Positions 1-7,991 of a DNA stretch of 64,000 nt are shown here, in pieces. Within the stretch, counting starts at the first letter, position 1, and the number at the start of each line of letters is the position of its first letter. The DNA comes from Bacillota bacterium (GTDB lineage Bacteria; Bacillota; Clostridia; Lachnospirales; Lachnospiraceae). The notes under the pieces were generated by a model, which saw nothing but the letters and a program-made list of their open reading frames with translations, was not told where the DNA came from and ran no database searches. Position numbers and translations under genes: made by a program. Location of the stretch: assembly GCA_023392615.1 (NCBI GenBank), contig JAEVYT010000041.1:1-64000 (forward strand), read 5' to 3'.

Positions 1-530
1 TTCCAGAATGGATCCTGATATGGTATAGCTGCAAATAAATTCACTGTATTTAATTCGCTCTTTGGTTTATTCTCTACTTCATATAATGAGACGTATTGGT
101 CGATTATTGCATTTACCACAAGACTATGTGCCTCAAAATTACTTGCTTTAAATCCTGCTGTTTCTACCGAAACAATTGGTTTGCCCTCTTCTTGAAACTC
201 TCTTACCAGACTGTCAACATCATCTCCTACGATCCCAGCTGTACATCCGGTTAGAACCACTTGTAAATCCGTATCTAGTACCTTATATGTATTCGTTATA
301 ATCTGACGCAATCTATCCAGACCACCAAATACCACTTCTTTTTCTGAAAAATTTGTACAGGGTGATGTGCTACCACCCGCATAACCGGTGCTTCGTTCAA
401 AAAATCCCTGTATCATATCCCCACAGCCCGGTCCCGAATGTAATATCGGAACCGCCTTTGGGATCGCAACAACACTTTGTAGTGCACCGATTGCACAGGT
501 ATAACGCTCTTGTTCAATTATTCCGCTCAT
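1..530 (-). CDS. Nitrogenase component 1-like protein, K/N-type subunit (partial)
   Basis: N-terminal ~176 residues of a NifK/NifN/NifE-type subunit; the gene runs off the left window edge, so its C-terminus is unseen. Visible family signatures are an N-terminal Cys in 'YTCAIGA', the 'HSGPGCG' loop, 'EKEVVFGGLDRL' and 'TGCTAGIVGDDV', which match the Cys-bearing loops that bind the P-cluster or its [4Fe-4S] equivalent in component 1 proteins. The start ATG overlaps the stop of the upstream D/E-like gene by 4 bp (ATGA), with an AGGAGG about 10 bases before it, so the two are translationally coupled and probably form a heterodimeric or heterotetrameric reductase. Which group it belongs to (true nitrogenase, NifEN scaffold, or a nitrogenase-like reductase such as methylthio-alkane reductase) cannot be told from this piece. 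A nifH-type reductase gene is not in the window. Confidence 0.85.
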   Translation of the reverse strand, partial: MSGIIEQERYTCAIGALQSVVAIPKAVPILHSGPGCGDMIQGFFERSTGYAGGSTSPCTNFSEKEVVFGGLDRLRQIITNTYKVLDTDLQVVLTGCTAGIVGDDVDSLVREFQEEGKPIVSVETAGFKASNFEAHSLVVNAIIDQYVSLYEVENKPKSELNTVNLFAAIPYQDPFW

Positions 531-2002
531 TTACTGCTTCCTCCTGTAAGAAAATAGTGCGGCTGCTGTTTCAGCCACCATTTTGTGTAAGGATTAATCG
601 CATGTTTTTCCAGGTTCTTTACAAATTCATCATTTTCTAATGTTTCTAATATTCGTTCTCCGTAATTAACCAGCCCTTCATACCCCATTCCATAATGTTC
701 ATCACCGATTAAAAGTGATGGGATTCCAAGCTTTGCTCCCCATAGAGTCATACCTCCATGACGTGCCAACAGAATATCGGGACGAATTTTATTCAGAGCA
801 TTCACAAGTTCAAACTCTTGTTTATTGCACACATTAAAGTTAGGTACATTACCATAATCATTCACACGTTGAGCTAATTGATCATTCTCAGTACGTCCAC
901 TATCATAGACCGGATCATGATGGAATATTGCTGCACCGGTAGCATCAAGCCCTAACTCACCAAGTATATCAAGTAGTGCGTGGCCATGTGCTGCACCAGC
1001 TGTTACATACGCTGTTTTCCCCCTCAACTTCTCACGTAAGTCCTCAATTTGGGGTAAATATTCTTCCTTCTTCTGCTCTATGATTTTTTCTGCAATTTCT
1101 TCTTTCCCAAGAATCTTGCCCAGTGCTCGAAACCATCTGTCTGTTTGAGCAATTCCGTAAGGCGGTGCTGCCGGAATCTCAGGTACACCAAACTCTTGCT
1201 CCAGTACCGCGCCCAGATAACTTCCTAATGTAGAACATGCCTGAACCGTAGCTGTTGCTTCTGAGGAATACTTCAGTGAGCGCGTAGTGGAATATGGAGT
1301 AATATAATTGGGTACGGCTCCAAATGGTTTGAACCACTCTTTGAATATATCACTGCCCCAAAAGTTTATAACATTGATGATATCATTACGTCTTTCCCTT
1401 GGTTTTTCTATTAACTTACGTGCAATACCGTGATATGCCGCATCAAAGCCTGTCGTCCATACTCGAGAACGAAAACCTTCGCAAAAAATTGCCACAACCG
1501 GAATACCTAGCTCTTCTTCTAACTGTTCACACACACTCTCAACATCGTCTCCAATAATGCCAGCTGCACATGTTGTTAAAACAAAAATCGCATTGGCCTT
1601 CGTCCTCTCACGCACTTCTCTAATCGCTTTTTCTAATTTTGCATTTCCCCCGTATACGGTATCCTTCTCCTGTAAATTAGTGGAATATATCTTACGCTGT
1701 GTTGGTTGTTCTACCTCTCTTAAGGGTGAATTAACTCGATACGTAAAAGCAAATTCATGCAAACAGGATGCACATCCAACTGGTCCATGGCTGATAACGG
1801 CTCCATCCTGGATTAGTATCGTCATACACGCTGCTTTCGATGTCGCGCAGCCTAAGCATTGACTAAAGGACCGACTTTTATCCTTTAAACCGCATAAAGA
1901 CTCATTCACTAAATCTTTTGCATCACCTTGATAACCGGTAATCGAATTAATTCGTATTTCACGAATCTGGACATCCGGTAATGATAGATTAACTTTAGCC
2001 AT
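527..2002 (-). CDS. Nitrogenase component 1-like protein, D/E-type subunit
   Basis: Protein of about 490 residues in the oxidoreductase/nitrogenase component 1 family. The start chosen is the ATG giving 'MAKVNLSLPD', 8 bases after AGGAGGTC; an upstream in-frame extension has no ribosome site. Visible signatures are 'GCATSKAAC', 'SHGPVGCASC', 'NLQEKDTVYGG' and 'TTCAAGIIGDDVESV', corresponding to the three cluster-binding Cys loops of NifD. The segment 'ACSTLGSYLGAVLEQEFGVP' lines up with the NifD region holding the Cys that ligates the active-site metal cofactor (Cys275 in A. vinelandii NifD), and that Cys is kept. The NifD His442 position is not clearly conserved: the nearest His, in 'DEHYGMGYEG', sits several residues closer to the GY(D/E)G motif. 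This suggests an active cofactor-carrying or scaffold protein rather than canonical NifD. It is followed with a 4-bp overlap by the partner subunit. Confidence 0.88.
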   Translation of the reverse strand: MAKVNLSLPDVQIREIRINSITGYQGDAKDLVNESLCGLKDKSRSFSQCLGCATSKAACMTILIQDGAVISHGPVGCASCLHEFAFTYRVNSPLREVEQPTQRKIYSTNLQEKDTVYGGNAKLEKAIREVRERTKANAIFVLTTCAAGIIGDDVESVCEQLEEELGIPVVAIFCEGFRSRVWTTGFDAAYHGIARKLIEKPRERRNDIINVINFWGSDIFKEWFKPFGAVPNYITPYSTTRSLKYSSEATATVQACSTLGSYLGAVLEQEFGVPEIPAAPPYGIAQTDRWFRALGKILGKEEIAEKIIEQKKEEYLPQIEDLREKLRGKTAYVTAGAAHGHALLDILGELGLDATGAAIFHHDPVYDSGRTENDQLAQRVNDYGNVPNFNVCNKQEFELVNALNKIRPDILLARHGGMTLWGAKLGIPSLLIGDEHYGMGYEGLVNYGERILETLENDEFVKNLEKHAINPYTKWWLKQQPHYFLTGGSSK

Positions 2003-2034
2003 ATATAATTGACCTCCTATTTCGTTGGTTGATT

Positions 2035-2069
2035 TTATTTGTCGATTTCTAGATGGGTTATTTGTCGAT
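2035..2069. promoter_or_regulatory. Direct repeat upstream of nitrogenase-like operon
   Basis: Two identical 12-base copies of TTATTTGTCGAT start 23 bases apart (about two helical turns) between about 33 and 67 bases upstream of the start codon of the D/E-type gene. The spacing suits a regulator binding one face of the DNA or overlapping a promoter. The function is inferred from position only. Confidence 0.4.
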
Positions 2070-2330
2070 GAGAAAGTTATAACGAACCTAAATTCATAGT
2101 AAACATACATATATAATATGTTATATGTTAACGCAAGTTTCCATTTTTGTCAAGATTATTTTCCATTAATTACTTTAATTGTATATCATGTCCGTTTATT
2201 ACTATTATATTACTGATATAATAACAAAAGGAGACATGATAAATCCACATTCAAGCACTTATCACATCTCCAACTCTTATAAAATTAAAATTACTATTTC
2301 GATATACTACTAATACGATTCTTCTATACT

Positions 2331-2702
2331 TCATCTCCAAAACGTAGAACAATTAGCTTTGTCCTCAATATTAAACTGAATCATTTCTTCCAATAGGCTG
2401 TAATTGAGTTCACTATCCCACGGCATACGAACCAATTGTTTTGTAAAGTCATAACCAGCTTGAACGATTTGCTTTGAAAATTTTTCTATTCCCGCACTTT
2501 CCGGTGCAACTGCCATGTGCTTTTTTGATACACTAAATCCTATAATATAAGTGCCATGATCCGTAAACATAGGTTGGTTCCATGCTATTTTAGGCTCTAG
2601 TGTGGGGAATTTATTATGAATCCAGTTTAAGACCTCTTCCATTCTGGTTCGGTACTCTAGGTTATCTATTGATAATAAATATTCCGTAAATACATCAATC
2701 AT
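2331..2702 (-). CDS. DUF1801 / YdhG-like iron chaperone family protein
   Basis: Small soluble protein of 123 residues. It has the compact family pattern 'EVLNWI', 'FPTLEPKIAWNQPMF', 'MAVAPE', 'AGYDFTKQLVRMPWD' and a C-terminal 'CSTFW', typical of the DUF1801 fold annotated as an iron chaperone (YdhG) in Bacillus. That functional name is weakly supported for the family as a whole. The start 'MIDVFTEYL' is chosen over upstream Met codons because GGGAG lies 5 bases before it and homologues begin there. It stands alone, with no partner gene. Confidence 0.8.
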   Translation of the reverse strand: MIDVFTEYLLSIDNLEYRTRMEEVLNWIHNKFPTLEPKIAWNQPMFTDHGTYIIGFSVSKKHMAVAPESAGIEKFSKQIVQAGYDFTKQLVRMPWDSELNYSLLEEMIQFNIEDKANCSTFWR

Positions 2703-2919
2703 TTTGTCTCCCATTTGCAATTCATATATTCCTTTCCTATCCACATTTTCAGTACATAGGAAGTTTAGTTAACGATAACACAGTCTCATCTTTTCGAATA
2801 GATGCTTTATCTGTTTCACATTTTCTATCCTTGTATAATCAAAAAGATAATATCTATAATAACACAATCATTTTACTTTTATTCTCAATTCAAAATTCGT
2901 TTACGTATTTTAAAACATC

Positions 2920-3405
2920 TCACTTTATAAATTGTTTTGATAATAATCTACCTAACTTTTTAGGAATTAACGAATACATCCAACAACCTAAACAAAATCC
3001 AAAGAGCGATTCCAAAGCCGCACAAATCAGTAATATGGTCAATACGATTGTTCCGCCATAGAACAAATTAATGGTGTACAAGATTGCTCCTACCGCTGAA
3101 AACACCACGCCGATACGTGCTGCAAATACTTTAGGAGCACCATCTACCATATTTTTTGGTAAATTCAATCCACTAACGATTCCTCTGGCTAAGGTAGCTA
3201 ACAGACTATACTTAGGTTTGATAAAGGCTCTTGTTATAAAGTCGACAAATAATAACCCGATAATAATTGCTCCTAAATATATGGATATCTGCCCTGCTAT
3301 ATATAACCCTATGCCTGTTATCAACAGTACGAATCCTGCTACCACTCTGGCTGTTGTATTATCACGCTGTTCTCCGGAAATCGGACAAGAAAAATTAATT
3401 CTCAT
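2920..3405 (-). CDS. DUF4395 membrane protein
   Basis: Integral membrane protein of 161 residues with about four hydrophobic segments (roughly residues 18-38, 40-60, 95-115 and 118-145). The N-terminal 'CPISGEQRDNTTARVVA' and the late 'ESLFGFCLGCWMY' with two Cys are the family marks of DUF4395. The conserved Cys residues suggest a redox or metal link, and relatives occur near thiosulfate/sulfur-transfer proteins, but no such neighbour is visible here. Single-gene unit, divergent from the GntR-ABC operon. No function can be assigned. Confidence 0.78.
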   Translation of the reverse strand: MRINFSCPISGEQRDNTTARVVAGFVLLITGIGLYIAGQISIYLGAIIIGLLFVDFITRAFIKPKYSLLATLARGIVSGLNLPKNMVDGAPKVFAARIGVVFSAVGAILYTINLFYGGTIVLTILLICAALESLFGFCLGCWMYSLIPKKLGRLLSKQFIK

Positions 3406-3588
3406 AAATATAACCCTCTTTCAAATGCGTTTTTATAATATATCTTACATATATGTTATATCTGTTATTGTGTTTTGTCAATCTCTTCCGGGCTATTTTA
3501 ATTAATTTAATATTGAGATATCACCTGACTTAAGATCGTATCATTTATCCGTATCATATTCCAAAACATTTTATTTACACAAATTCCC

Positions 3589-3641
3589 TTGACATAAATA
3601 CACATATATACTATACTACTTTACATAAGTAATGTAGTATA
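3589..3641 (+). promoter_or_regulatory. SigA promoter with overlapping operator palindrome
   Basis: TTGACA (3589-3594), a 17-base spacer and TATACT (3612-3617) form a strong vegetative promoter. The -10 box is the left arm of a 30-bp near-palindrome (3612-3641) with outer arms TATACTAC/GTAGTATA and inner TTAC/GTAA, directly before the ribosome site. A repressor bound here would block RNA polymerase; the GntR protein encoded next is the obvious candidate (autorepression, inferred). Confidence 0.8.
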
Positions 3642-3653
3642 GGTGGTGATGAT

Positions 3654-4034
3654 TTGAAAATTAATTTTGATAGTATTAAACCCGTATATCTGCAAATTGC
3701 AGAAGGAATTGAAGACGACATTATATATGGCAAATTAAGAGAAGGAGATGGCTGTTACTCCCAACTTATTATTGCAAAGGAATTGAATGTAAACCCTGCT
3801 ACTGCCGCAAAAGGCATCAATTTATTGGTGCATAAAGGAATTTTAGAAAAACAGCGAGGACTATCTATGATTGTAGCAAATGGAGCAAAAGAAATTTTAA
3901 TAAAAGAGAGAAAAGAAAGCGGATTGAAAGAGATTATCGAGCGATTAATAAATGAGGCGGATAAGTTAAAACTTTCCGAACAAGAAGTAATCTCATTAAT
4001 TAATAATCATTATCATGGAAGGGGTAATGTGTAA
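3654..4034 (+). CDS. GntR-family regulator, YtrA-like
   Basis: Short GntR regulator of 126 residues. The N-terminal winged helix (about 10-75) contains 'PVYLQIAEGIEDDIIYGKL' and 'ELNVNPATAAKGINLLVHKG', followed by a short dimerisation helix pair instead of a large ligand domain, the YtrA subgroup layout. YtrA-type repressors control ABC transporters that respond to cell-wall antibiotics, and the next two genes are an ABC ATPase and permease. The start is TTG, 7 bases after AGGTGG; no better in-frame ATG exists upstream. Its own promoter carries a palindrome over the -10 box. Inducer unknown. Confidence 0.88.
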   Translation: MKINFDSIKPVYLQIAEGIEDDIIYGKLREGDGCYSQLIIAKELNVNPATAAKGINLLVHKGILEKQRGLSMIVANGAKEILIKERKESGLKEIIERLINEADKLKLSEQEVISLINNHYHGRGNV

Positions 4035-4052
4035 AAGAGAACTCTTTTACAC
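4029..4052 (+). repeat. Hairpin over stop codon between regulator and ABC ATPase
   Basis: GTGTAAAAGAG / CTCTTTTACAC form 11-base arms with a 2-base centre. The left arm contains the regulator's stop codon, and the right arm ends about 7 bases before the ribosome site of the ATPase gene. No T-run follows, so it is more likely a processing, stability or translation-coupling structure than a terminator; a second operator is also possible. Confidence 0.6.
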
Positions 4053-4068
4053 AGAAATGGAGGTAAAA

Positions 4069-4968
4069 ATGAACGAAACCGTAATACAAACCAATAATCT
4101 AGTGAAACAGTTTAACAAAAAAACTGCATTAAATAAACTATCGCTTAACATACCTCAAAATAGTATTACCGGACTGATTGGACGTAATGGTAGTGGCAAA
4201 ACAACACTAATGAAAATCTTATCGGGACAACTTAATGCAACCTCAGGATCAGTTACAGTATTTGATGAAAATCCAATGGATAATATCATGGTTTTGCAAA
4301 ACCTTATATATACATGTCATAACTTTGGTTACCAACGGGATTTGAACTTAAACTCTATCCTTCGAAACTACAATACGTTGTTCCCAAACTTTGATTTAGA
4401 ATTTGCTAATAAATTAATAAAGTATTTTGATTTATCTCCCAGAATGAAATATAAGAATTTATCTCAGGGCATGGGCAGCATCTTTAATTTTCTAGCTGCA
4501 CTCTCCTGCCGCTGTAAACTTACTATGTTTGATGAACCGATTTTAGGAATGGATATTACCGTTCGCCGTGCTGCATATGATATTCTGCTACGTGATTACA
4601 CAGAACACCCGCGTACCTTCCTTATATCAAGCCATTTATTCAATGAGCTTGAAGGGGTATTATCCGACGTTCTATTAATTGAAAAAGGTGAAAAAGTATT
4701 GTACGGAAACATTGATGAGATACGCCATAGTGCTTACCGAATCGATGGAGGAGCAACCCAAATCGATTCCTTTATCTATAACAAAAATGTAATCGAACGT
4801 CAAAACACTACGGTTCAAAGCTTCGCAATTATTTTTGAACCCCTGACCCCTGTTGTTAAATCAGAAATCAATCAATATGGCTTAGCAATATCACCGGTAC
4901 GAATTGAAGACTTATGTATCTACCTAACAAAACAAAATAAGGAGGCGCAACTACAATGTTTATGGTAA
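4069..4968 (+). CDS. ABC transporter ATP-binding protein (YtrB-like)
   Basis: Cytoplasmic ATPase subunit of about 299 residues. Walker A is 'GRNGSGKTT', the Q-loop region follows, the signature is a divergent 'LSQGMGS', and Walker B is 'LTMFDEPILGMD' with a downstream 'SSH' switch His. The start is the ATG after GGAGG (5-base spacing), not the upstream in-frame ATG that overlaps the regulator. It overlaps the permease gene by 13 bp, so ATPase and permease are coupled. With the YtrA-like regulator this suggests an antibiotic- or stress-induced exporter; the substrate is unknown. The C-terminal ~80 residues after the ATPase core are poorly conserved. Confidence 0.9.
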   Translation: MNETVIQTNNLVKQFNKKTALNKLSLNIPQNSITGLIGRNGSGKTTLMKILSGQLNATSGSVTVFDENPMDNIMVLQNLIYTCHNFGYQRDLNLNSILRNYNTLFPNFDLEFANKLIKYFDLSPRMKYKNLSQGMGSIFNFLAALSCRCKLTMFDEPILGMDITVRRAAYDILLRDYTEHPRTFLISSHLFNELEGVLSDVLLIEKGEKVLYGNIDEIRHSAYRIDGGATQIDSFIYNKNVIERQNTTVQSFAIIFEPLTPVVKSEINQYGLAISPVRIEDLCIYLTKQNKEAQLQCLW

Positions 4969-6260
4969 AAGAGGAATATCTATATATTAAAAAATTAACC
5001 CTCACAAAGATTCGATCTGGAAAACGAGGATATTTCATTTATTTAGCGATCATGGCTTTCCTTATGCTTAGCAACTTAATCCCTTCGATTTTCTTACTGT
5101 ATAAAGATAATAACACAACCTTTTTCATAAAAATACAGGAGTTTTCCTTGTTTCTCTTTTTTGGGTTGATCATTGGATATATTACGATTAATCTATTATA
5201 TCGGATTCAGAATGACTATTATTCAATCTATCCCCAAACGAATAGCGTCCGTTTTTTATCATCGATATTGGTATCCTTCTTAACTACTGTCGTTGTAGCT
5301 CTTACTAGCTTAGGCATATATATAATCGATTCCATTATTTTAAGAATCATTTCACTATTTAATAAGAATATCGCTTTCGCCCTCAATTTTGATATAGGAT
5401 TTGTTATTGTCGGATTCTTTACATTTACAATTTATTCTCTCCTCCTATTATCATTCTTTACTTTATTGGGAGCAATCATACGTAAGTTTGGTATCTATGC
5501 AATTATCGTGTTGATTACTCTTGTGGCTACACTGATTATTAACATCGTCTGGTCTCTTCATATTATACAAAGACTTTTGGGATTTATAGTATACGAACAG
5601 AATATAGTACTATTTTTCATAAAAGGAATTATCACTATAATGTTACTACTTCTGTTATCATTCCTATTAAATCATTTTACCGTATACTATAAAAGTACCA
5701 AAATCACTAAAAATATTGTTTATATAATAATTCTGATATGCCTTGTATTTACTGTAGGTTTCTCTATCTTAATAGGTGCTAGAAGCATGGTAACGACATC
5801 TTATGGCCATGTAACGAATAATGCTCTTATCGACTCACCTTTTAAAACCATAGAGATTGATATTTCTCATCTAGAGAAAAACAGTACCATTAATGTCATA
5901 ACCAATAAAAACATTCGAATTCCAGGAGAAATTAGTTACAATCAAAACGACCTATATCTTGATACTCCGGAACCAATAAAAGTTACAGGTAATACTCTTA
6001 TCGTAACCTATAGTTTTCCGAAAAACATTGAGAACAATATTGATATCTCAAAATTTACAAAGCCGCATATCTCTGCATCTATGAAGGGGAATACTTTATA
6101 CCTTGATTATGAATATATTGATCATTTAAAACTAATTGTTCAACCAATCTGGGGTATAGCAAATCAATTCAAAATTTATAGAGATAAAAATGTAACTACA
6201 CCCTTTTGGAGTAGCTCAAGTTCCTCAGGTTCAGGAAGCTTAACCATTGATATTGAATAG
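4956..6260 (+). CDS. ABC transporter permease with extracytoplasmic C-terminal domain
   Basis: Membrane subunit of 434 residues with about seven hydrophobic segments between residues 25 and 275, then a roughly 150-residue hydrophilic region predicted outside the cell, ending in a Ser/Gly-rich stretch 'WSSSSSSGSGS' and 'LTIDIE'. GGAGG lies 10 bases before the start. It overlaps the ATPase gene and is the last gene of the regulator-ATPase-permease operon. The repeated short beta-like segments of the C-terminal domain resemble adhesin-like/DUF4097 folds, but I cannot assign it firmly. Confidence 0.82.
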   Translation: MFMVKEEYLYIKKLTLTKIRSGKRGYFIYLAIMAFLMLSNLIPSIFLLYKDNNTTFFIKIQEFSLFLFFGLIIGYITINLLYRIQNDYYSIYPQTNSVRFLSSILVSFLTTVVVALTSLGIYIIDSIILRIISLFNKNIAFALNFDIGFVIVGFFTFTIYSLLLLSFFTLLGAIIRKFGIYAIIVLITLVATLIINIVWSLHIIQRLLGFIVYEQNIVLFFIKGIITIMLLLLLSFLLNHFTVYYKSTKITKNIVYIIILICLVFTVGFSILIGARSMVTTSYGHVTNNALIDSPFKTIEIDISHLEKNSTINVITNKNIRIPGEISYNQNDLYLDTPEPIKVTGNTLIVTYSFPKNIENNIDISKFTKPHISASMKGNTLYLDYEYIDHLKLIVQPIWGIANQFKIYRDKNVTTPFWSSSSSSGSGSLTIDIE

Positions 6261-6279
6261 ATAATTATATTCATTAAAT

Positions 6280-6343
6280 AAATAGCGTGAAATTTATTAA
6301 CCCTGAAAACTCTTAATCAAAGTTAATAAATAACACGCTATTT
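6280..6343. terminator. Long inverted repeat, probable terminator
   Basis: Arms of about 22 bases (AAATAGCGTG... and ...CACGCTATTT) with two mismatches flank a 20-base loop between the ABC operon and the convergent small-protein operon. Followed by TTTTAT on the + strand and A/T-rich on the other, so it may serve both directions. Confidence 0.65.
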
Positions 6344-6354
6344 TATAAATTCAT

Positions 6355-6504
6355 TTATAATGTCTGTTCAATCCGTTCTGCTATTCCAACTCCATGAATA
6401 CGTAAGCATTCCTGTTTCGCAACATATTTATTATCTAAAATCGGAGCACAGATTTTCCTATCTTTCTCCAAATACTCCATATCAATATAGTAATCAAAAT
6501 TCAA
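6355..6504 (-). CDS. Small protein, paralogue of the preceding 60-aa protein
   Basis: A 49-codon ORF starting at TTG with an upstream AGGATGG. Its 'APILDNKYVAKQECLRIHGVGIAERIEQTL' half (shown here as one motif region, residues 20-49) lines up with 'ICDNKFVTKEKLPSTVG' and 'NISERIDRNI' of the neighbouring 60-aa protein: both have DNK(F/Y)V(T/A)K, VG and (S/A)ERI(D/E). The similarity between two neighbouring reading frames is strong evidence that both are real. No known family recognised. Confidence 0.55.
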   Translation of the reverse strand: MNFDYYIDMEYLEKDRKICAPILDNKYVAKQECLRIHGVGIAERIEQTL

Positions 6505-6563
6505 TATTCAACACCATCCTGCGCATAATACTTATAATATATTATGCACAGAATACTAAGATG

Positions 6564-6746
6564 TTAATCGCACCTCTTTACCATGTACGAAGATGCTTTA
6601 ATGTTTCTATCGATTCTCTCGCTTATATTTACGCCAACTGTGGAAGGTAATTTCTCCTTAGTTACAAACTTATTGTCACAGATCGCAGCAGCACTCTTCT
6701 TTACCGGCAAATGATTGAACAAACTAGCATAATCAATTTTTGACAT
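6564..6746 (-). CDS. Small protein of unknown function, 60 aa
   Basis: Begins one base past the stop of the upstream membrane-protein gene, with GGAGG before the ATG, so it is cotranslated with it. Residues 20-50 carry DNKFVTKEKL...VGVNISERIDRNI, repeated in the following 49-aa protein. It is hydrophilic with one Cys and no signal peptide or membrane segment. The family is not recognised; it may be a duplicated small regulator or the partner of the membrane protein. Confidence 0.65.
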   Translation of the reverse strand: MSKIDYASLFNHLPVKKSAAAICDNKFVTKEKLPSTVGVNISERIDRNIKASSYMVKRCD

Positions 6747-6747
6747 T

Positions 6748-7734
6748 CTATTCCTCCTTAATTAGTTTTATCAAACAATATTTTGAGTATATGGCTTCAA
6801 ACACATTTAGATATGTATAGATTAATTGTCCTGCTTCATCAGCATACAACTCATTGACATGTATTATAATATATATGCGAACCTTATCAGGATAATTATG
6901 GAATTCTCCTAATTCAAATTCCAAAAACAGATCATTTTCGTAACGATATATTTCATCTTTTTGAATTACACTCCTGATTTTTTCGATTTCTCGCTGTCTG
7001 TATCCCAATTCTTTTTTCATGTAGGAGTCAAATTCTTCTTCCAATAAAACAGTAATGCTCATCCCGTCATAGTTCTTGGTAATCGGCATCAACACACTCT
7101 TTAGGATATTCGTGTATTCAGGAAGCTTTATGGAACTGGATACATAGTTTAATGTACTTAGGTAATTGATAATCCCGTCAATATGGCATATATGATCTGT
7201 TATGGTTCGTATCAGACTGGTATTAATATTAAGTGATTCCTTCTGGCTTTCTGCTAATTTTTCTGTTACTGTCAGTTCCACTCCCTTTGTACCAATTCGC
7301 AACTCCTTTATCTCAAACTGGCGAATAATAAAATAATATATAATAATTGATGCACATAGGAACACTCCAAAGTTGACTAATAATATATATTGCTCCTGAT
7401 CAATTCCGAATGAATTCTGCTTATAAGTCTGAAAAAAGACTTTATAATGGCAAAAGTAATATGCTAAAAACAACACCATCATAAATGTCCAGTATCCATT
7501 TTTTAAAAACTTCTTTTTGTTTCCAGCAGATATAAACTTGCCCTTACATAAATAGCATAAAAATGAATAAGCGAATAATGCCGTTCCCATAATTGCTATG
7601 AATACAGATGAAAATATAATATTATCGCTTATTAACTCCTTAAGAACACAACCGGCAACCACTCCAAAAGTTGCCGATATTAAGGCAATCATGAAACAGT
7701 ATAAAAATAATTCCTTTCTATGTTTTCTATTCAT
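6748..7734 (-). CDS. Membrane protein of unknown function
   Basis: Protein of 328 residues with four predicted membrane helices in the first ~145 residues (about 8-30, 38-62, 80-98 and 118-142) and a cytoplasmic C-terminal half of about 180 residues with coiled-coil-like stretches ('AESQKESLNINTSLIRTITDHICHIDGIINYL'-type spacing, residues 165-195) and a charged tail. The topology (4 TM plus soluble domain) resembles sensor-type proteins, but no HisKA, GGDEF or HATPase motif is visible. It heads a three-gene unit with two small paralogous proteins. Confidence 0.7.
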   Translation of the reverse strand: MNRKHRKELFLYCFMIALISATFGVVAGCVLKELISDNIIFSSVFIAIMGTALFAYSFLCYLCKGKFISAGNKKKFLKNGYWTFMMVLFLAYYFCHYKVFFQTYKQNSFGIDQEQYILLVNFGVFLCASIIIYYFIIRQFEIKELRIGTKGVELTVTEKLAESQKESLNINTSLIRTITDHICHIDGIINYLSTLNYVSSSIKLPEYTNILKSVLMPITKNYDGMSITVLLEEEFDSYMKKELGYRQREIEKIRSVIQKDEIYRYENDLFLEFELGEFHNYPDKVRIYIIIHVNELYADEAGQLIYTYLNVFEAIYSKYCLIKLIKEE

Positions 7735-7927
7735 TTACTCGTCCCCCATTTCAAACCAGGACATTAGTATATATCTCCCTATTATATGTATATGTTTGGC
7801 CTATTTCATATATTACTAAATTTTTAGAATATTACATTATTTAAAACTGTAATAATCATAGATGTTAATAATAAATAATTATTTATATATTTAAAGCCCT
7901 ACGGAATGAACAATGTGATGAGTAAGT

Positions 7928-7991
7928 TCATTCAATAGGACTATTTCAATTATTAATATTTATTCAATAGGGCTATATCAATTATAAACAT
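7928..7991. repeat. Tandem imperfect repeat, 2 x 32 bp
   Basis: Two adjoining copies built around ATTCAATAGG(A/G)CTAT(T/A)TCAATTAT, period 32, sit immediately downstream of the cotJC stop codon. They may be a local duplication; the rest of the 7735-7927 spacer is plain AT-rich sequence. Confidence 0.6.

Noticed and set aside
527..2002. Canonical NifD annotation
   Set aside because: Cofactor Cys is retained but the His ligand position is not, and typical NifD N-terminal motifs are missing; only the wider component 1 family is supported.
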